From Tubiluchus corallicola (lineage: Eukaryota; Priapulida; Priapulimorpha; Priapulimorphida; Tubiluchidae), in contig JAQGDQ010001134.1 in NCBI GenBank assembly GCA_030141605.1, forward strand, positions 1 to 60,100: DNA of 60,100 nt. The letters are read 5' to 3'. The notes under the pieces were generated by a model that searched no databases, was not told where the DNA came from, and saw nothing but the letters and a program-made list of their open reading frames with translations. This document shows positions 1-11,323 of the stretch, piece after piece. A program made the translations under genes and the position numbers. Within the stretch, counting starts at the first letter, position 1. Every line of letters begins with the position of its first letter.

Positions 1-1717
1 CACATGAACACTCATACTGGATTGAAACCCCACAAATGTGACTTATGTGACAAATCATTTTCTCGGCGAGGTAGTCTTCTCACTCACATGAACACTCACA
101 CTGGATTGAAACCCCACAAATGTGACTTATGTGACAAATCGTTTTCTGTGCGAGGTAGTCTTCTCAGGCACATGAACACACACACTGGAATGAAACCCCA
201 TAAATGTGACTTATGTGACAAATCATTTTCTCAGCTATGAAACCCAAGCACATGAACACACACAACGGAATGAAAACCCACAAATGTGACTTATGTGACA
301 AATCATTTTCTCAGCGAGGTAGTCTTCTCAAGCACATGAACACTCATACCGGAATGAAACCTCACAAATGTGACTTATGTGACAAATCATTTTCTCAGCG
401 AGGTAGTCTTCTCATTCACATGAACACTCATACCGGAATGAAGCCCCATAAATGTGACCTATGTGACAAATCATTTTCTCACCAAAATCATCTTCTCAGG
501 CACAGAACACTCATACTGGAATGAAACCCCACAAATGTGACTTATGTGACAAATCATTTTCTCAGCGAGGTAGTCTTCTCAGGCACATGAACACACATAG
601 TGGAATGAAATCCCACAAATGTGACTTATGTGACAAATCATTTTCTGAGCGAGGTCATCTTCGCAAGCACATGAACACTCACACTGGAATGAAGCCACAC
701 AAATGTGATTTATGCGACAAATCATTTTCTCAACAAGGTAATCTTCTTAGTCACATGAACACTCATAGTGGAATGAAACCCCACAGATGTGACTTATGTG
801 ACAAATCATTTTCTCAACAAGGTAGTCTTCTTAGTCACATGAACACTCATAGTGGAATGAAACCCCACAAATGTGACTTATGTGACAAATCATTTTCTCA
901 GCGAGGTCATCTTCTCAGGCACATGAACACACATAGTGGAATGAAACCCCACAGATGTGACTTATGTGACAAATCATTTTCTCAACAAGGTAGTCTTCTC
1001 AGTCACATGAACACTCATAGTGGAATGAAACCCCACAAATGTGACTTATGTGACAAATCATTTTCTGAGCGAGGTAATCTTCTCAGGCACATGAACACAC
1101 ATAGTGGAATGAAATCCCACAAATGTGACTTATGTGACAAATCATTTTCTGAGCGAGGTCATCTTCGCAAGCACATGAACACTCACACTGGAATGAAGCC
1201 ACACAAATGTGACTTATGTGACAAATCATTTTCTCAGCGAGGTAGTCTTCTCAGTCACATGAACACTCATACTGGAATGAAACCACACAAATGTGACTTA
1301 TGTGACAAATCATTTTCTCAACAAGGTAATCTTCTTAGTCACATGAACACTCATAGTGGAATGAAACCCCACAAATGTGACTTATGTGACAAATCATTTT
1401 CTCAACGAGGTAGTCTTCTCAGGCACATGAACACTCATAGTGGAATGAAACCCCACAAATGTGACTTATGTGACAAATCATTTTCTCAACAAGGTAGTCT
1501 TCTCAGTCACATGAACACTCATAGTGGAATGAAACCCCACAAATGTGACTTATGTGACAAATCATTTTCTGAGCGAGGTAGTCTTCTCAGGCACATGAAC
1601 ACACATAGTGGAATGAAACCCCACAAATGTGACTTATGTGACAAATCATTTTCTGAGCGAGGTAATCTTCTCAGGCACATGAACACACATAGTGGAATGA
1701 AACCCCACAAATGTGAT
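1..1717 (+). pseudogene. C2H2 zinc-finger array 1, broken, 5' end outside window
   Basis: About twenty 84-bp (28-aa) C2H2 modules run from the window edge. Each is C-x2-C-x12-H-x3-H with linker TGMKPHK, where the usual Kruppel linker is TGEKPYK. Three reading-frame blocks are visible: 4-240 (third finger cut short by a stop at 238-240 after a roughly 30-bp internal deletion), 237-524 (one base lost near 504 in the HxxxH end of a finger, shifting frame), and 521 onward with 14 intact fingers. The last finger is cut after its first two cysteines at about 1717, where unrelated LINE sequence begins. Fingers differ almost only at helix positions -1, 1, 3 and 6. No KRAB, BTB, SET or other N-terminal domain is in view because the 5' end lies off the window. 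The family binds nucleic acid, usually as nuclear transcription or chromatin regulators. I infer a decayed gene copy. Confidence 0.85.
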
Positions 1718-2085
1718 TGGTTTCTTTTTACCAGGTACTTCAACATCAAGCCACATATCCTCAACTTGTATATGTGATTTTTGGGTAATGCTATTACCAT
1801 TCTTACTTGTAGTTACTATTTCTGTATTACAATTAATTTTGTACTTATCTTTTACTGTACACCTCAAACCCGATTTAAGATATATAGCTACGTCACCTGC
1901 GCAAGTTTTAGAATCAACATGCAACAAAGTATAGTTAGGTAACCTCATTATAAAAGATTAAGTTCGTTCAATCTTGTTTCCGATATTCCAATAATATCGG
2001 GAGGAACAGTAAAATGCATGAGTACGTTTAGCATATTAGAAAACCTCTTCTGAATACTATTGAGATTAAAATGTACTATTAATAT
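1718..2085 (-). mobile_element. LINE endonuclease fragment, truncating zinc-finger array 1
   Basis: Read on the minus strand, about 2085 to 1960 gives a segment with FNLNSIQKRF and PDIIGISETRL, the N-terminal signature of the apurinic-type endonuclease of non-LTR retrotransposons. After two stops and a frameshift the domain continues (about 1950-1718) with VAIYLKSGL and a following EDMWLDVEV segment, also typical of that domain. No reverse transcriptase follows, because the fragment ends inside a zinc finger at about 1717. It is a dead 5' or internal piece of a LINE. The clade is not assignable from this little sequence. Confidence 0.72.
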
Positions 2086-3257
2086 TATGAAGATAATATA
2101 ATTATAGCTTATTAGAATTGTGAAGATAATATATCATAGTGTATTTATGAAGACTAATTAGCTTAGCCATTATCACCATTAGTTCGTAAGTTGAACTCCC
2201 GAAGTAAACTTGTCTCTTAAGCCAACAAGAGGGTATGCATACCTGAGTTCTTGTAAGCAATGTAAAGGTACCTCACCAAACATTGTCCATTCATACAGTG
2301 ACAAACCTCAGTGGTGGCACTATCCCAAATGGTAGAGTCCAGCATCGAAAAATGGCAAAAGAGAGCATGTGGCCAGCTCTGTCAAGACTGGCTTAACATG
2401 AATCACTGCTCAAAACCAACACATATTAGTCCATGCTTCAACGATCACCAAGCTGTAGCTCTACCATAAGCTTGTAACAGTAGCCAACAGATGGCAGCAT
2501 AATAGTTTTCTAAAAGATAGTCATTATACCAAAAATAATAGATAAATAATAATCAGCTTGTTACAAACGAGTTAAAAAACATTTCACGTTACACAAAGTT
2601 TGCACACATTAGTATAAAAATACGTCAAACAATAATAAAAGTTTTCAAGAAAAGGAAAGGATGAAGTTAAAACTTTTATTTTCCTTCCCTTTTTAGTTGT
2701 CGTTATTCTATCCAAATCTAATTTTTTTGATCTTATTATGTGTGATTATAGAGTATATATTATATTTCACATTACATGTACATCACACTAACATGCGCAC
2801 ACATTAAATGGTATAAAAATACACTACACTACATCACATATATTAAACTAAATAATACACATTAAATTAGATTTTACTTTTAAAATTGTTTTATATCGAA
2901 ACTCACACGTTACATCATATAAGAACACTACATCTAAAATTACATATACTAAAAAGTTATTACAGTACTTTTTAAAATGGTTTACTAATACTGTGTATAG
3001 ATAATTTTCGGTACGGTATTTTAGAACAGTATTTATAATAGAAGCTTTAATTTAGTTTACAATATATAGGTCAACAAAATAATAGACAGTTTTGCATCAA
3101 TTTTGCACCCAAATGTTGTCTATGGATACATACACTCAACCTTGGATATAAGGGACACCTCCAGAAAAAATCGTCCTTTATTAGTTGTCCCTCAAACCGA
3201 AGTTGAGTCAGACCGAGTGTAGACCTGTACTTTTACCCATATTTTTATGGATTATTG
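2086..3257. other. AT-rich spacer between the two zinc-finger arrays
   Basis: I see no supported gene here. The stretch is very AT-rich with scattered ACATTA-type runs. Near 3130-3215 there is a short CTCAACCTTGG/ATAAGGGACA block that resembles one end of a pogo-like terminal repeat, but I did not find its partner. Confidence 0.5.
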
Positions 3258-5039
3258 CTACGTATGAGTGTTCATGTGCCTGAGAAGACTACCTCGCTCA
3301 GAAAATGATTTGTCACATAAGTCACATTTGTGGGATTTCATTCCAGTATGAGTGTTCATGTGACTAAGAAGATGACCTCGCTGAGAAAATGATTTGTCAC
3401 ATAAGTCACATTTGTGGGGTTTCATTCCAGTATGAGTGTTCATGTGCGTGAGAAGATTACCTCGCTGAGCAAATGATTTGTCACATAAGTCACATTTGTG
3501 GGGTTTCATTCTAGTATGAGTGTTCATGTGACTAAGAAGATGACCTCGCGCAGAAAATGATTTGTCACATAAGTCACATTTGTGGGGTTTCATTCCAGTA
3601 TGAGTGTTCATGTGCATGAGAAGACTACATCGCGCAGAAAATGATTTGTCACATAAGTCACATTTGTGGGGTTTCATTCCAGTATGAGTGTTCATGTGCC
3701 CAAGAAGATGATGATGGCGAGAAAATGATTTGTCACATAAATCACATTTATGGGGCTTCATTCCAGTATGAGTGTTCACGTGAATGAGAAGACTACCTCG
3801 CCGAGAAAATGATTTGTTACATAAGTCACATTTGTGGGGTTTCATTCCAGTATGAGTGTTCATGTGCCTGATAAGACTACATCGCGCAGAAAATGATTTG
3901 TCACATAAGTCACATTTGTGGGGTTTCATTCCAGTATGAGTGTTCATGTGCGTGAGAAGACTACATCGCGCAGAAAATGATTTGTCACATAAGTCACATT
4001 TGTGGGGTTTCATTCCAGTATGAGTGTTCCTGTGCTCAAGAAGATGATGATGGTGAGAAAATGATTTGTCACATAAGTCACATTTATGGGGCTTCATTCC
4101 AGTATGAGTGTTCATGTGAATGAGAAGACTACCTCGCCGAGAAAATGATTTGTTACATAAGTCACATTTATGGGGCTTCATTCCAGTATGAGTGTTCATG
4201 TGCCCAACAAGATGATGATGGCGAGAAAATGATTTGTCACATAAGTCACATTTATGGGGCTTCATTCCAGTATGAGTGTTCATGTGAATGAGAAGACTAC
4301 CTCGCCGAGAAAATGATTTGTTACATAAGTCACATTTGTGGGGTTTCATTCCAGTATGAGTGTTCATGTGCCTGACAAGACTACTTCGCTGAGAAAATGA
4401 TTTGTCACATACGTCACATTTGTGGGGTTTCATTCCAGTATGAATGTTCATGTGCTTGAGAAGACTACCTCGCTCAGAAAATGATTTATCACATAAGTCA
4501 CATTTGTGAGGTTTCATTCCCGTGTGAGTGTTCACGTGCCTGAGAAGATGACCTCGCTGAGAAAATGATTTGTCACATAAGTCACATTTGTGGGTTTTCA
4601 TTCCATTATGGGTATTCATGTGCTTGAGAAGACTACCTCGCTCAGAAAATGATTTGTCACATAAGTCACATTTGTGAGGTTTCATTCCAGTATGAGTGTT
4701 CATGTGAATGAGAAGACTACCTCGCCGAGAAAATGATTTGTTACATAAGTCACATTTATGGGGCTTCATTCCAGTATGAGTGTTCATGTGCCCAACAAGA
4801 TGATGATGGCGAGAAAATGATTTGTCACATAAGTCACATTTATGGGGCTTCATTCCAGTATGAGTGTTCATGTGCCTGAGAAGATTACCTTGCCGAGAAA
4901 AATATTTGCCACATAAGTCACATTTGTTGGGTTTCATTCCAGTATGAGTGTTCATGTGCTTGAGAAGATTACCTCGCCGAGAAAATGATTTGTCACATAA
5001 GTCACATTTGTGGGGTTTCATTCCAGTATGAGTGTTCAT
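3258..5039 (-). CDS. C2H2 zinc-finger array 2, 21 fingers, open frame
   Basis: One uninterrupted 593-codon frame holds 21 tandem C2H2 fingers of 28 aa joined by TGMKPHK linkers, ending with a stop directly after the last HMNTHT. All fingers keep both cysteines and both histidines; finger 2 has GKYF in place of DKSF. Differences cluster at the DNA-contacting helix positions: SRRGNLLK, SRHHHLVG, SARCSLLT, SQRGHLLR and others. The first in-frame ATG (5039) lies inside a finger repeat, so it is probably not the true start. Just upstream (about 5040-5105) is a degenerate finger lacking its cysteines, then unrecognised sequence. The array may therefore be the last exon of a longer gene, or a 5'-truncated copy. 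It faces array 1 across 1.2-1.5 kb. A nuclear DNA-binding role is inferred from the family; the target is unknown. Confidence 0.8.
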   Translation of the reverse strand: MNTHTGMKPHKCDLCDKSFSRRGNLLKHMNTHTGMKPNKCDLCGKYFSRQGNLLRHMNTHTGMKPHKCDLCDKSFSRHHHLVGHMNTHTGMKPHKCDLCNKSFSRRGSLLIHMNTHTGMKPHKCDLCDKSFSERGSLLKHMNTHNGMKTHKCDLCDKSFSQRGHLLRHVNTHTGMKPHKCDLCDKSFSERGSLLKHMNIHTGMKPHKCDVCDKSFSQRSSLVRHMNTHTGMKPHKCDLCNKSFSRRGSLLIHMNTHTGMKPHKCDLCDKSFSRHHHLVGHMNTHTGMKPHKCDLCNKSFSRRGSLLIHMNTHTGMKPHKCDLCDKSFSHHHHLLEHRNTHTGMKPHKCDLCDKSFSARCSLLTHMNTHTGMKPHKCDLCDKSFSARCSLIRHMNTHTGMKPHKCDLCNKSFSRRGSLLIHVNTHTGMKPHKCDLCDKSFSRHHHLLGHMNTHTGMKPHKCDLCDKSFSARCSLLMHMNTHTGMKPHKCDLCDKSFSARGHLLSHMNTHTRMKPHKCDLCDKSFAQRGNLLTHMNTHTGMKPHKCDLCDKSFSQRGHLLSHMNTHTGMKSHKCDLCDKSFSERGSLLRHMNTHT

Positions 5040-5322
5040 GTGACTAAAAAGATGACTTTACTAAGAAAAGGGTTTCATTCTTGTGTTATGTTCAGGTTTC
5101 TTGCACGGCATGCTTCAATAGCAAAAATATTTCTTGTTCTGCGTATAGCTGCAAGCTTTAAGTACGTTTATCCACAACTGCCGATACTCGGTTTCCTAAG
5201 ATTGTAGATCACAGTTGCGAGACTTCAATTCACGTGCAGGAGGCAACAACTATATTGAAAAGAAACCAAAAATAAAATTTACAGTTAATAATGCAGCATC
5301 TATATTGAGCGCGTTATTATTA

Positions 5323-5862
5323 CAGTAAACTCCGCATAACTCATGATCAAATAACTCAAATTTTCACCTAACTCAAAGAATTTCTGCAAAAAGGATGAAA
5401 TCCTTCATTTTCCTGCAAAAAACATCAACTAACTCAAATAAAAAATTATGGTCCATTTAATCAAAAAACAGGTAAACTTACTTCTCCTAACTAAAAAAAC
5501 GCAATTTATACTCCAGAAAAATGAAAAAGTTTTGTACAACTCAAAAACAGTATCGTCTTCCGGGAAAATTCTGATAAGTCGTGCCCCCACTCCCAATTAT
5601 TTTCTCCGGGATAGATCTTTGCGTGTTGTTCATATATCCTCTTGCAACATAAAAAATCGTGTTTCACTACATAACTTGTTATTTTTTATATAATTGTCAT
5701 CAAATCTCGTCGTTTATGTCTAGAAGGGTCGACTTTCTGTCTTCTATTTAGCTCGCCATCTGGAGGAGAGGTTTAGAGTTTCTGTGTTGGAAAATGGTCG
5801 ACATAACCAAACTCAAAAGGTTTTTTCAGTCCCTTTAAATTTGAGTTATGCGGATTTTACTG
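5323..5862. mobile_element. Pogo/Tigger-like non-autonomous DNA element with TA target sites
   Basis: Both ends carry the same 21-bp terminal inverted repeat with one mismatch, beginning CAGTAAACTCCGCATAACTC (left) and CAGTAAAATCCGCATAACTC (right, reverse complement). Each end is flanked by TA, as for Tc1/mariner/pogo insertions. The 540-bp interior is AT-rich, with repeated AACTCAAA words and no transposase. Confidence 0.82.
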
Positions 5863-6029
5863 TATAACTATGCAACAGGTTTCAACTTAATAATAGAAAG
5901 GCGCAAGCTGAAACTACATTTTAACAAAAGACTAGAACTTAACTTATCAAAATGAAACCTGAGGAAGATAAGGAAAAGACAAATCTGTGTTGAAATTGTA
6001 AGTATGATGGTGAATGCATGTATGGTAGT

Positions 6030-7551
6030 AGGTGCGGATACAGACATTTTTTAACGATGATGAAAAGAGGTACCTAAGAATACAAGAACTAGAAGTACAG
6101 CAGACAACCCTAGAAGCTGATAAAAATGAACAAAAGACACAAAATGAAAGTCTGGTTGAGCAAATTAGTTTTTTAATGAGGGAAATCAATGCAATAAAAG
6201 AAAAACTGTGGAATTAGGAAAAAAATTAAAAGTGAAAAGATCTCAGAAAAAGAAAAAGAGATTTAAAAATTTTAATGTAGTGTATACAAATTGCTGAGGA
6301 CTAGATAATAAGTTAGAGTCATTGTATGGAGTGATAAGGGAAAAAAGCCTAGTGTAACAGGAATTGTTGAAACCCATTTGGGGGAAGAAGAATTAGTGAA
6401 AATTGAGGGTTATAAAGTTTTCCACCTGAATAGACTTAAAAAATGTAACAACAAAGGCTGACCAGTATAATGAAGTAGGAGAACAATTATGGGTTGTAAT
6501 GGATAATTCAAAAGTAAGATTGAGAGTAGGATTATGGTATGCACCTCAGGAAAGTAGGACAGATAAAGAAGAAATGAAGAAAATGTGTGAACAGATACGA
6601 AAGCACGTACAAAAAGCAAAAAATGAAAACCAGAAGTGCTTGCTTATAGGTGACTTCAATGCAAAAGTAGGAAGTTGAGATAAGTTGTGGTTGAAGGATG
6701 CATTGACAGAACTATGGAGGATGGGCATATCAGCAGGAGATATTTTTATGATATATAAACAAAATGAAATTGCAGAAAGAGTCATAGAAACACCATTAGG
6801 TAAAACAGACCAGATAGAAATAAATGAAATAGTCCGACAAGGAACAGTGCTGGGACCATTACTATGTTGTGCTGCAATAAACCGAATTAATGAGATGGTG
6901 ATAACAGGGACTGTAATGGGCAGGAATAAACATGTGGGTATGCTATTATTCATTGATGACATTGTGGGAATAGGACAGGAAACTATAATCAAACAGATGA
7001 TTAAAAACTGTCAAGAAATTGAAAGAACCAAAAGATTATCATTCAATATACAGAAAACACAATATATGAGAACAAACATGACACGAAAGAAAAGGATTCC
7101 AGAATTATGTGAGTCACTAAGGAACGGAGAGGTTAAAGAAGCAGAGGAATGCCAATATTTGGGAAATTGGATTAATACAAAATGCAGTTATGAAACAATG
7201 TTGGGAAAACGAACCGGGAAAAATAAAATGATAATTAGTTACATCAATACAATAGGAGGTGAGCTGAAAGTGGGAGATTGCTCAATAGGGGTTAAACTAA
7301 TGCTGTACGAGCTTCTTTCAGTGAGTGCAGTGCTAAATAGTTCCAAAATATGGTCAAATTTGACAACTGATTGGGAGAAATTAGAAATGATTCAAGCAAA
7401 TGCTTTAACAACCTTATTTAATCTTATTGAATCAATGCCATACTGGGAATTAGTAACTGAAATAGGCATATGGCCTCTGAAACAAAAAGTGAATTATAGG
7501 ATAGTCATTCTCCACAGAACGTACAATTCTTGTCCCAGGATAATTTTTTAA
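6030..7551 (+). pseudogene. Internally deleted LINE: coiled coil, endonuclease pieces, reverse transcriptase
   Basis: Order on the plus strand: 6032-6217, a 61-codon coiled-coil-like frame (leucine/glutamine-rich heptads). Then about 6260-6670, endonuclease relics broken by stops, ending in LIGDFNAKVGS, the conserved GDFNA motif of LINE endonucleases. After a stop at 6676-6678, a 288-codon frame (6685-7551) contains reverse transcriptase motifs EIVRQGTVLGPLL and a catalytic-core segment LLFIDDIVG (the usual F/YADD is here FIDD), followed by ECQYLG and a thumb-like region. The endonuclease is joined almost directly to the middle of the reverse transcriptase, so the linker and early RT motifs have been deleted. 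The C-terminal part reappears at about 9690-10150 beyond an insertion. Inactive. Confidence 0.82.
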
Positions 7552-7559
7552 ATAACAAA

Positions 7560-9660
7560 GTTTCTGGTGCGATACTATCTCATGACTGGTAGACACCAAG
7601 GAAAGAGACTTATTCCAGTTGAATTTGTGGCCAGAAAAGTGATTTGGACATTTCTACTGAAGCTGAAATCAGTTCCTGTGAAAGTTTTTCCTATGTCTCC
7701 AGTGCCCATTTTCAACTTTTCCATATAACGTTAGATTTGGCAGAAAGCATCCGTTTAAAAATTAATTTGCAGTATTTTATTCTAAACAACACGCTAAAAG
7801 TGAAAATCCTCTTCCCAAATACTTTCAGAACTAGCAAATATTCGTGTTGCTTAATTTCATGCATGTCTCCGTGTTCATGTGTCATTCCTGTTACTTTGGT
7901 GGAAAAGCTGAGGCATGTACCACTGAATTGACTCTATTGTTTTAAATATTTGTTAGCAGAGAGCACCACCTATTGTGATTTGGCAAACTTTTTAACGGTG
8001 GCTTCTCCAAAAATGTTTTTTTAGTTTCCTGACAAAAGTTTTGGTTCATTGTTCCTGGATATGTTAATTCATGATCATTACTGTTACATATCCTGTTATT
8101 AAAAAACAGAACATAAAATGCTTATAATCAAGTCTGGATAATTTTAGTAATTTACTGTGTTGAATCTAATTATTTGGAAAGGGTGAAGTAGCATAGTTAG
8201 TCCGTGTGAGCAGGTTTTCTGCTTGACAGTCATTCCTGTTGCTGTCACTCCTGTTATAATCGTTCAAGTTACAGGAGTGACAACAAAGTAACAGCAATGA
8301 CACGTAAGAAGATATTTTGATATTTCAGGGTAGTACCGTGTAGTAGCAGAGAGACTATCTGGCTTATAGGAAGGACATTAGCACAACGTGAAGTTTCTAC
8401 TTTTCACAGTTTAAACAATGGCAGAACAAATCTGTTCTGGTCTATTTCATAAACAATCCATTATATAATGAATTTTAGTAAATTTACATTAGAGAAATCC
8501 AACATTTCTAGCTATGAACAACACTAAAGAAGCACGAGTTGAATCTGCCTTAATTGTAAAAACTTAGCTTTAAATCAAAGTCACATTTTTGCTCCATAGG
8601 ACAGTTTGCTGTCTATATATATATATAGGACAGCAAAATGTATATATCTATATGTATATATATATATATATATATATAAAAGAAGCAATATGTATATATA
8701 TATATAGATATATATTGCTTCTTTAATCAATCATTAATGATAGATTACATTTTCTGTTTTTTTTCCTCTATGATTATTGTTTTCATAGATACCTTTAATT
8801 TTGCTATAATGCTTTTGTTTTGTTGCAAATTTTAATGATTCGTAATATATTCCTGACAAAGACTGCTAGAGCACAGCAGAAACGATGGATTTTCCAACTA
8901 TAATTTATTGTATAGTGAGTTTTTTATGAAATGGATATTGTTCTTTTTATAAAAAATTTAAAAGCTGTATTTTTCTGTTCTTGTCAAACAGCTAAGAAGA
9001 TCTTATAAAACATTTGTTGTTGCTTATATAGTGTGCATATGAGTCATTCCTGTTGTACTGTTACCTCACTAGTCATTGCTGTTTCCTTGTCATTCCTGTT
9101 ATTGCCCAAAATTTCTCTATAGTTCTGAAATGGAATCTTCTTCTGAGCAATGAAGTGTCACATCTAATTTATTTTTATCACCATTACATTCCTACAATGT
9201 GATATGTTTTCATCCTTCCTCGTAAATGAGCAATGTCCATTCAAGATGCATGTCAGATGCAAAAACTGCCCAACAAACGTGAAATCCAGTTCAACGTATA
9301 ATTACAATAATATACATTGCAGTTGTATAAAAATTTGACCAGATATTTATAGCAAGGGACAAAAAATATATTTTATAAGACAATTGGTTTATGACACTGG
9401 TTGATGTTCATAGGTTGTATTGCACACCTCATGTCTGTAACAGTAATGACAAAAGTAATTATTCAGATAACTTTAAAATGGTCATAGTAAATTTTTAAAA
9501 GTGTTTTAAGCTCTGTCAGTATCCTTTTTGTATACAAGGGAACCTTATTAATAACAGGGCAGAGTAATTTTAAGAACATCTTTCCAGTCATTTAGCAGAC
9601 TTTTTCACATCTGTTTTGCACGTTCTGTAGAGATTGACCCAGGAGATTGAAGTTCTATCG
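7560..9660. mobile_element. About 2.1-kb insertion splitting the LINE; repeated TCATTCCTGTTA-like words
   Basis: LINE coding similarity stops at about 7550 and resumes at about 9690, so the DNA between is probably an insertion. I find no coding domain in it. The word TCATTCCTGTT or close variants occurs at about 7874, 8229, 8244, 9043, 9075 and 9096, and inverted at about 8268-8300 and 9438. Such short repeats on both strands are known near the ends of some DNA transposons, where transposase binds. Its ends and target duplication could not be fixed by eye, so the class is unassigned. Confidence 0.4.
8615..8712. repeat. TA-rich simple repeat with hairpin potential
   Basis: Runs of TATATA alternate with short spacers. 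The segment AAGAAGCAATATG with the opposing ATATTGCTTCTT can fold back across the TA run. It is a simple-sequence tract. Confidence 0.85.
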
Positions 9661-9689
9661 GAATTTACTGATCAGTAAACCAAAGAGAT

Positions 9690-10152
9690 TAGCATCAGAG
9701 GTACTCGAAATGCAAATAAACAGAGCACATGAAAGGTCATGGTGTAATGAAGTAGTTGAGGCTGCAAAAAATATACCATAGATGCTAAACAAAGGAAGAA
9801 GGTCATGAAAAAGTCTGAATGGAAGAAAGAAATAAAGAATAAGATTGAATGTCTTATAAAGAATGAATGAGCAGGAAAATGCAGAAGCAACACTAAATTA
9901 AGATTTTTAATGCATATCGAGTGGAAACGACAAAATTACATAGACACATGCAAGCCAGAAGAGGTTAAAGATATATTGAAAATAAGACTGAATATAACTA
10001 AAGTTAAAGGAAACTACAAGAAAAAGTTTAAGGCCCAGTTATTATGCCCAGTGGGGAAGATGATGATACTACTGAACATAGGCTTAGATGTGACAGATAT
10101 TGAAAATGGAAAAAAAATTGAACTCAGAATAGATATATTATTATTATTATGA
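9690..10152 (+). pseudogene. LINE C-terminal region, displaced part of the 6.0-7.6 kb element
   Basis: Two overlapping frames read EVLEMQINRAHERSW, then a lysine-rich KSEWKKEIKNKI, then KDILKIRLNITKVKGNYKKK followed by a single LCPVG. This order matches the C-terminal end of LINE ORF2 proteins, which commonly reads ILxxRxxM..KGNY.....CPxC. Stops and frameshifts break it (for example within 9780-9880). The second cysteine of the expected CPxC is lost. It continues the element at 6030-7551 in the same orientation. Confidence 0.62.
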
Positions 10153-10398
10153 ACTGTGAAAAGGAAGGATTGCTAGAAATTAGGAATCTAGTGAACGAAT
10201 GCATGGAATACAGGATAAAGACATTAAACTGGGAAAAGACAACTAAAAGATCAGCGTTATAGAAGAATATACTTTGCACCCTATAAAACTATAAAAGTGC
10301 CCGCCTCTGATAGGTGGAAAGAGTCGAGTATCGCAATCGCAAAATCAACAAGGTTGTACTGGAAAAAAATGCACGGAAATGTCTACAAACAGGTAAAC

Positions 10399-10602
10399 AA
10401 TTTCAAACACAGAAACAGATAGAGTGCTCTCATCTCAACACAGCGCTCAAAAATTTTGCACCATTTGCAAAAAGGGAAACTACAATATGGGAAATCAGAT
10501 GTAGAAGAATAGAACACAGAGATTTAACCCACCAGGACCACTACAAACATCGAGGGACAGAGTCAAACAAATTTCAAACACAGAAACAGATAGAGTGCTC
10601 TC
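10399..10602. repeat. 34-bp direct repeat 170 bp apart
   Basis: ATTTCAAACACAGAAACAGA followed by TAGAGTGCTCTCA occurs at about 10400-10432 and again at about 10570-10602, inside a 120-codon open frame (10314-10676) that resembles no protein I know. The DNA between and after it has no recognisable domain. An AATAAA at about 10826 suggests the 3' end of a retroelement or transcript, but this is unproven. Confidence 0.6.
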
Positions 10603-10676
10603 ACCATAGTGCTCTGACCGCTTCGTTCATTACATCATTCCATTCTGAAGCACACAATGTTTTCTTTATCATATGA

Positions 10677-11319
10677 TTCACTTCAGATTTTTAGATTATT
10701 TTCGTTTCTTTTTTCTTACACTGTGTGGGGCAATATAACCAGCCTTGCCTTTTGATTGCCCGCAACACATTTACATTTGTATATAGGTCAACAGTGTGTG
10801 AAGCTTTTCTTGTACAGAAACAATAAAAACGTATTTGTGTTATGTTCATTGTAGGCCCTTTCACCATATATTGTACATGAAATTATTGTAAATGAGTAAT
10901 GTGAAATAAATGACTTATGAGAGTGCGATAAGCTACCACCAATGATAGTTGCATATTAAGAATTAAGCCGTGCATCAAAAAAATGTATAAGACTGCCGCT
11001 ACCTTGAGACCTTGAACATGACTTGCACTATAATTATAATGCTATATCACCTCTGCGTGCAGTATGGTGAGAGCCAAGCTGGTTTTTGCGATGCTCCCCA
11101 ATTCTTGTTCAAAGACGATGACCGGCTCACACTTGCTAGTTCACTTTCAGAGGGGAATCTCTACGTCTGAACATCATCATCATCTTAGGTGCTTCCGTTA
11201 TGTATATATAGGGCAATTGGTGCAAATAGGCTAGCCCAATTAGGACGCGTAGTAGATGGGTTAACCCAAGTATATTGTTTGCAATGAGTTTGCAATGAAT
11301 AGTAAAATAATGGTATTTC
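10677..11319. other. No gene seen; one transposon scrap
   Basis: Apart from the AATAAA near 10826, the only recognisable item is at about 11208-11275. There GGGCAATTGG, GGCTAGCCCAA and a GACGCGT-like word match the subterminal part of the 21849-22591 element. No complete ends are visible. Confidence 0.5.
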
Positions 11320-11323
11320 TTAA

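Noticed and set aside
1519-1800. Minus-strand open frame of 93 codons across the zinc-finger array (repeats of HLWGFIPLCVFMCLRRLP)
   Set aside because: It is the antisense shadow of the 84-bp finger repeat; any long repeat in multiples of three gives such frames.
10314-10676. A 120-codon plus-strand protein near the LINE C-terminal piece
   Set aside because: It is built around a 34-bp direct repeat, has no recognisable domain, and its start is not supported. I left it as repeat content.
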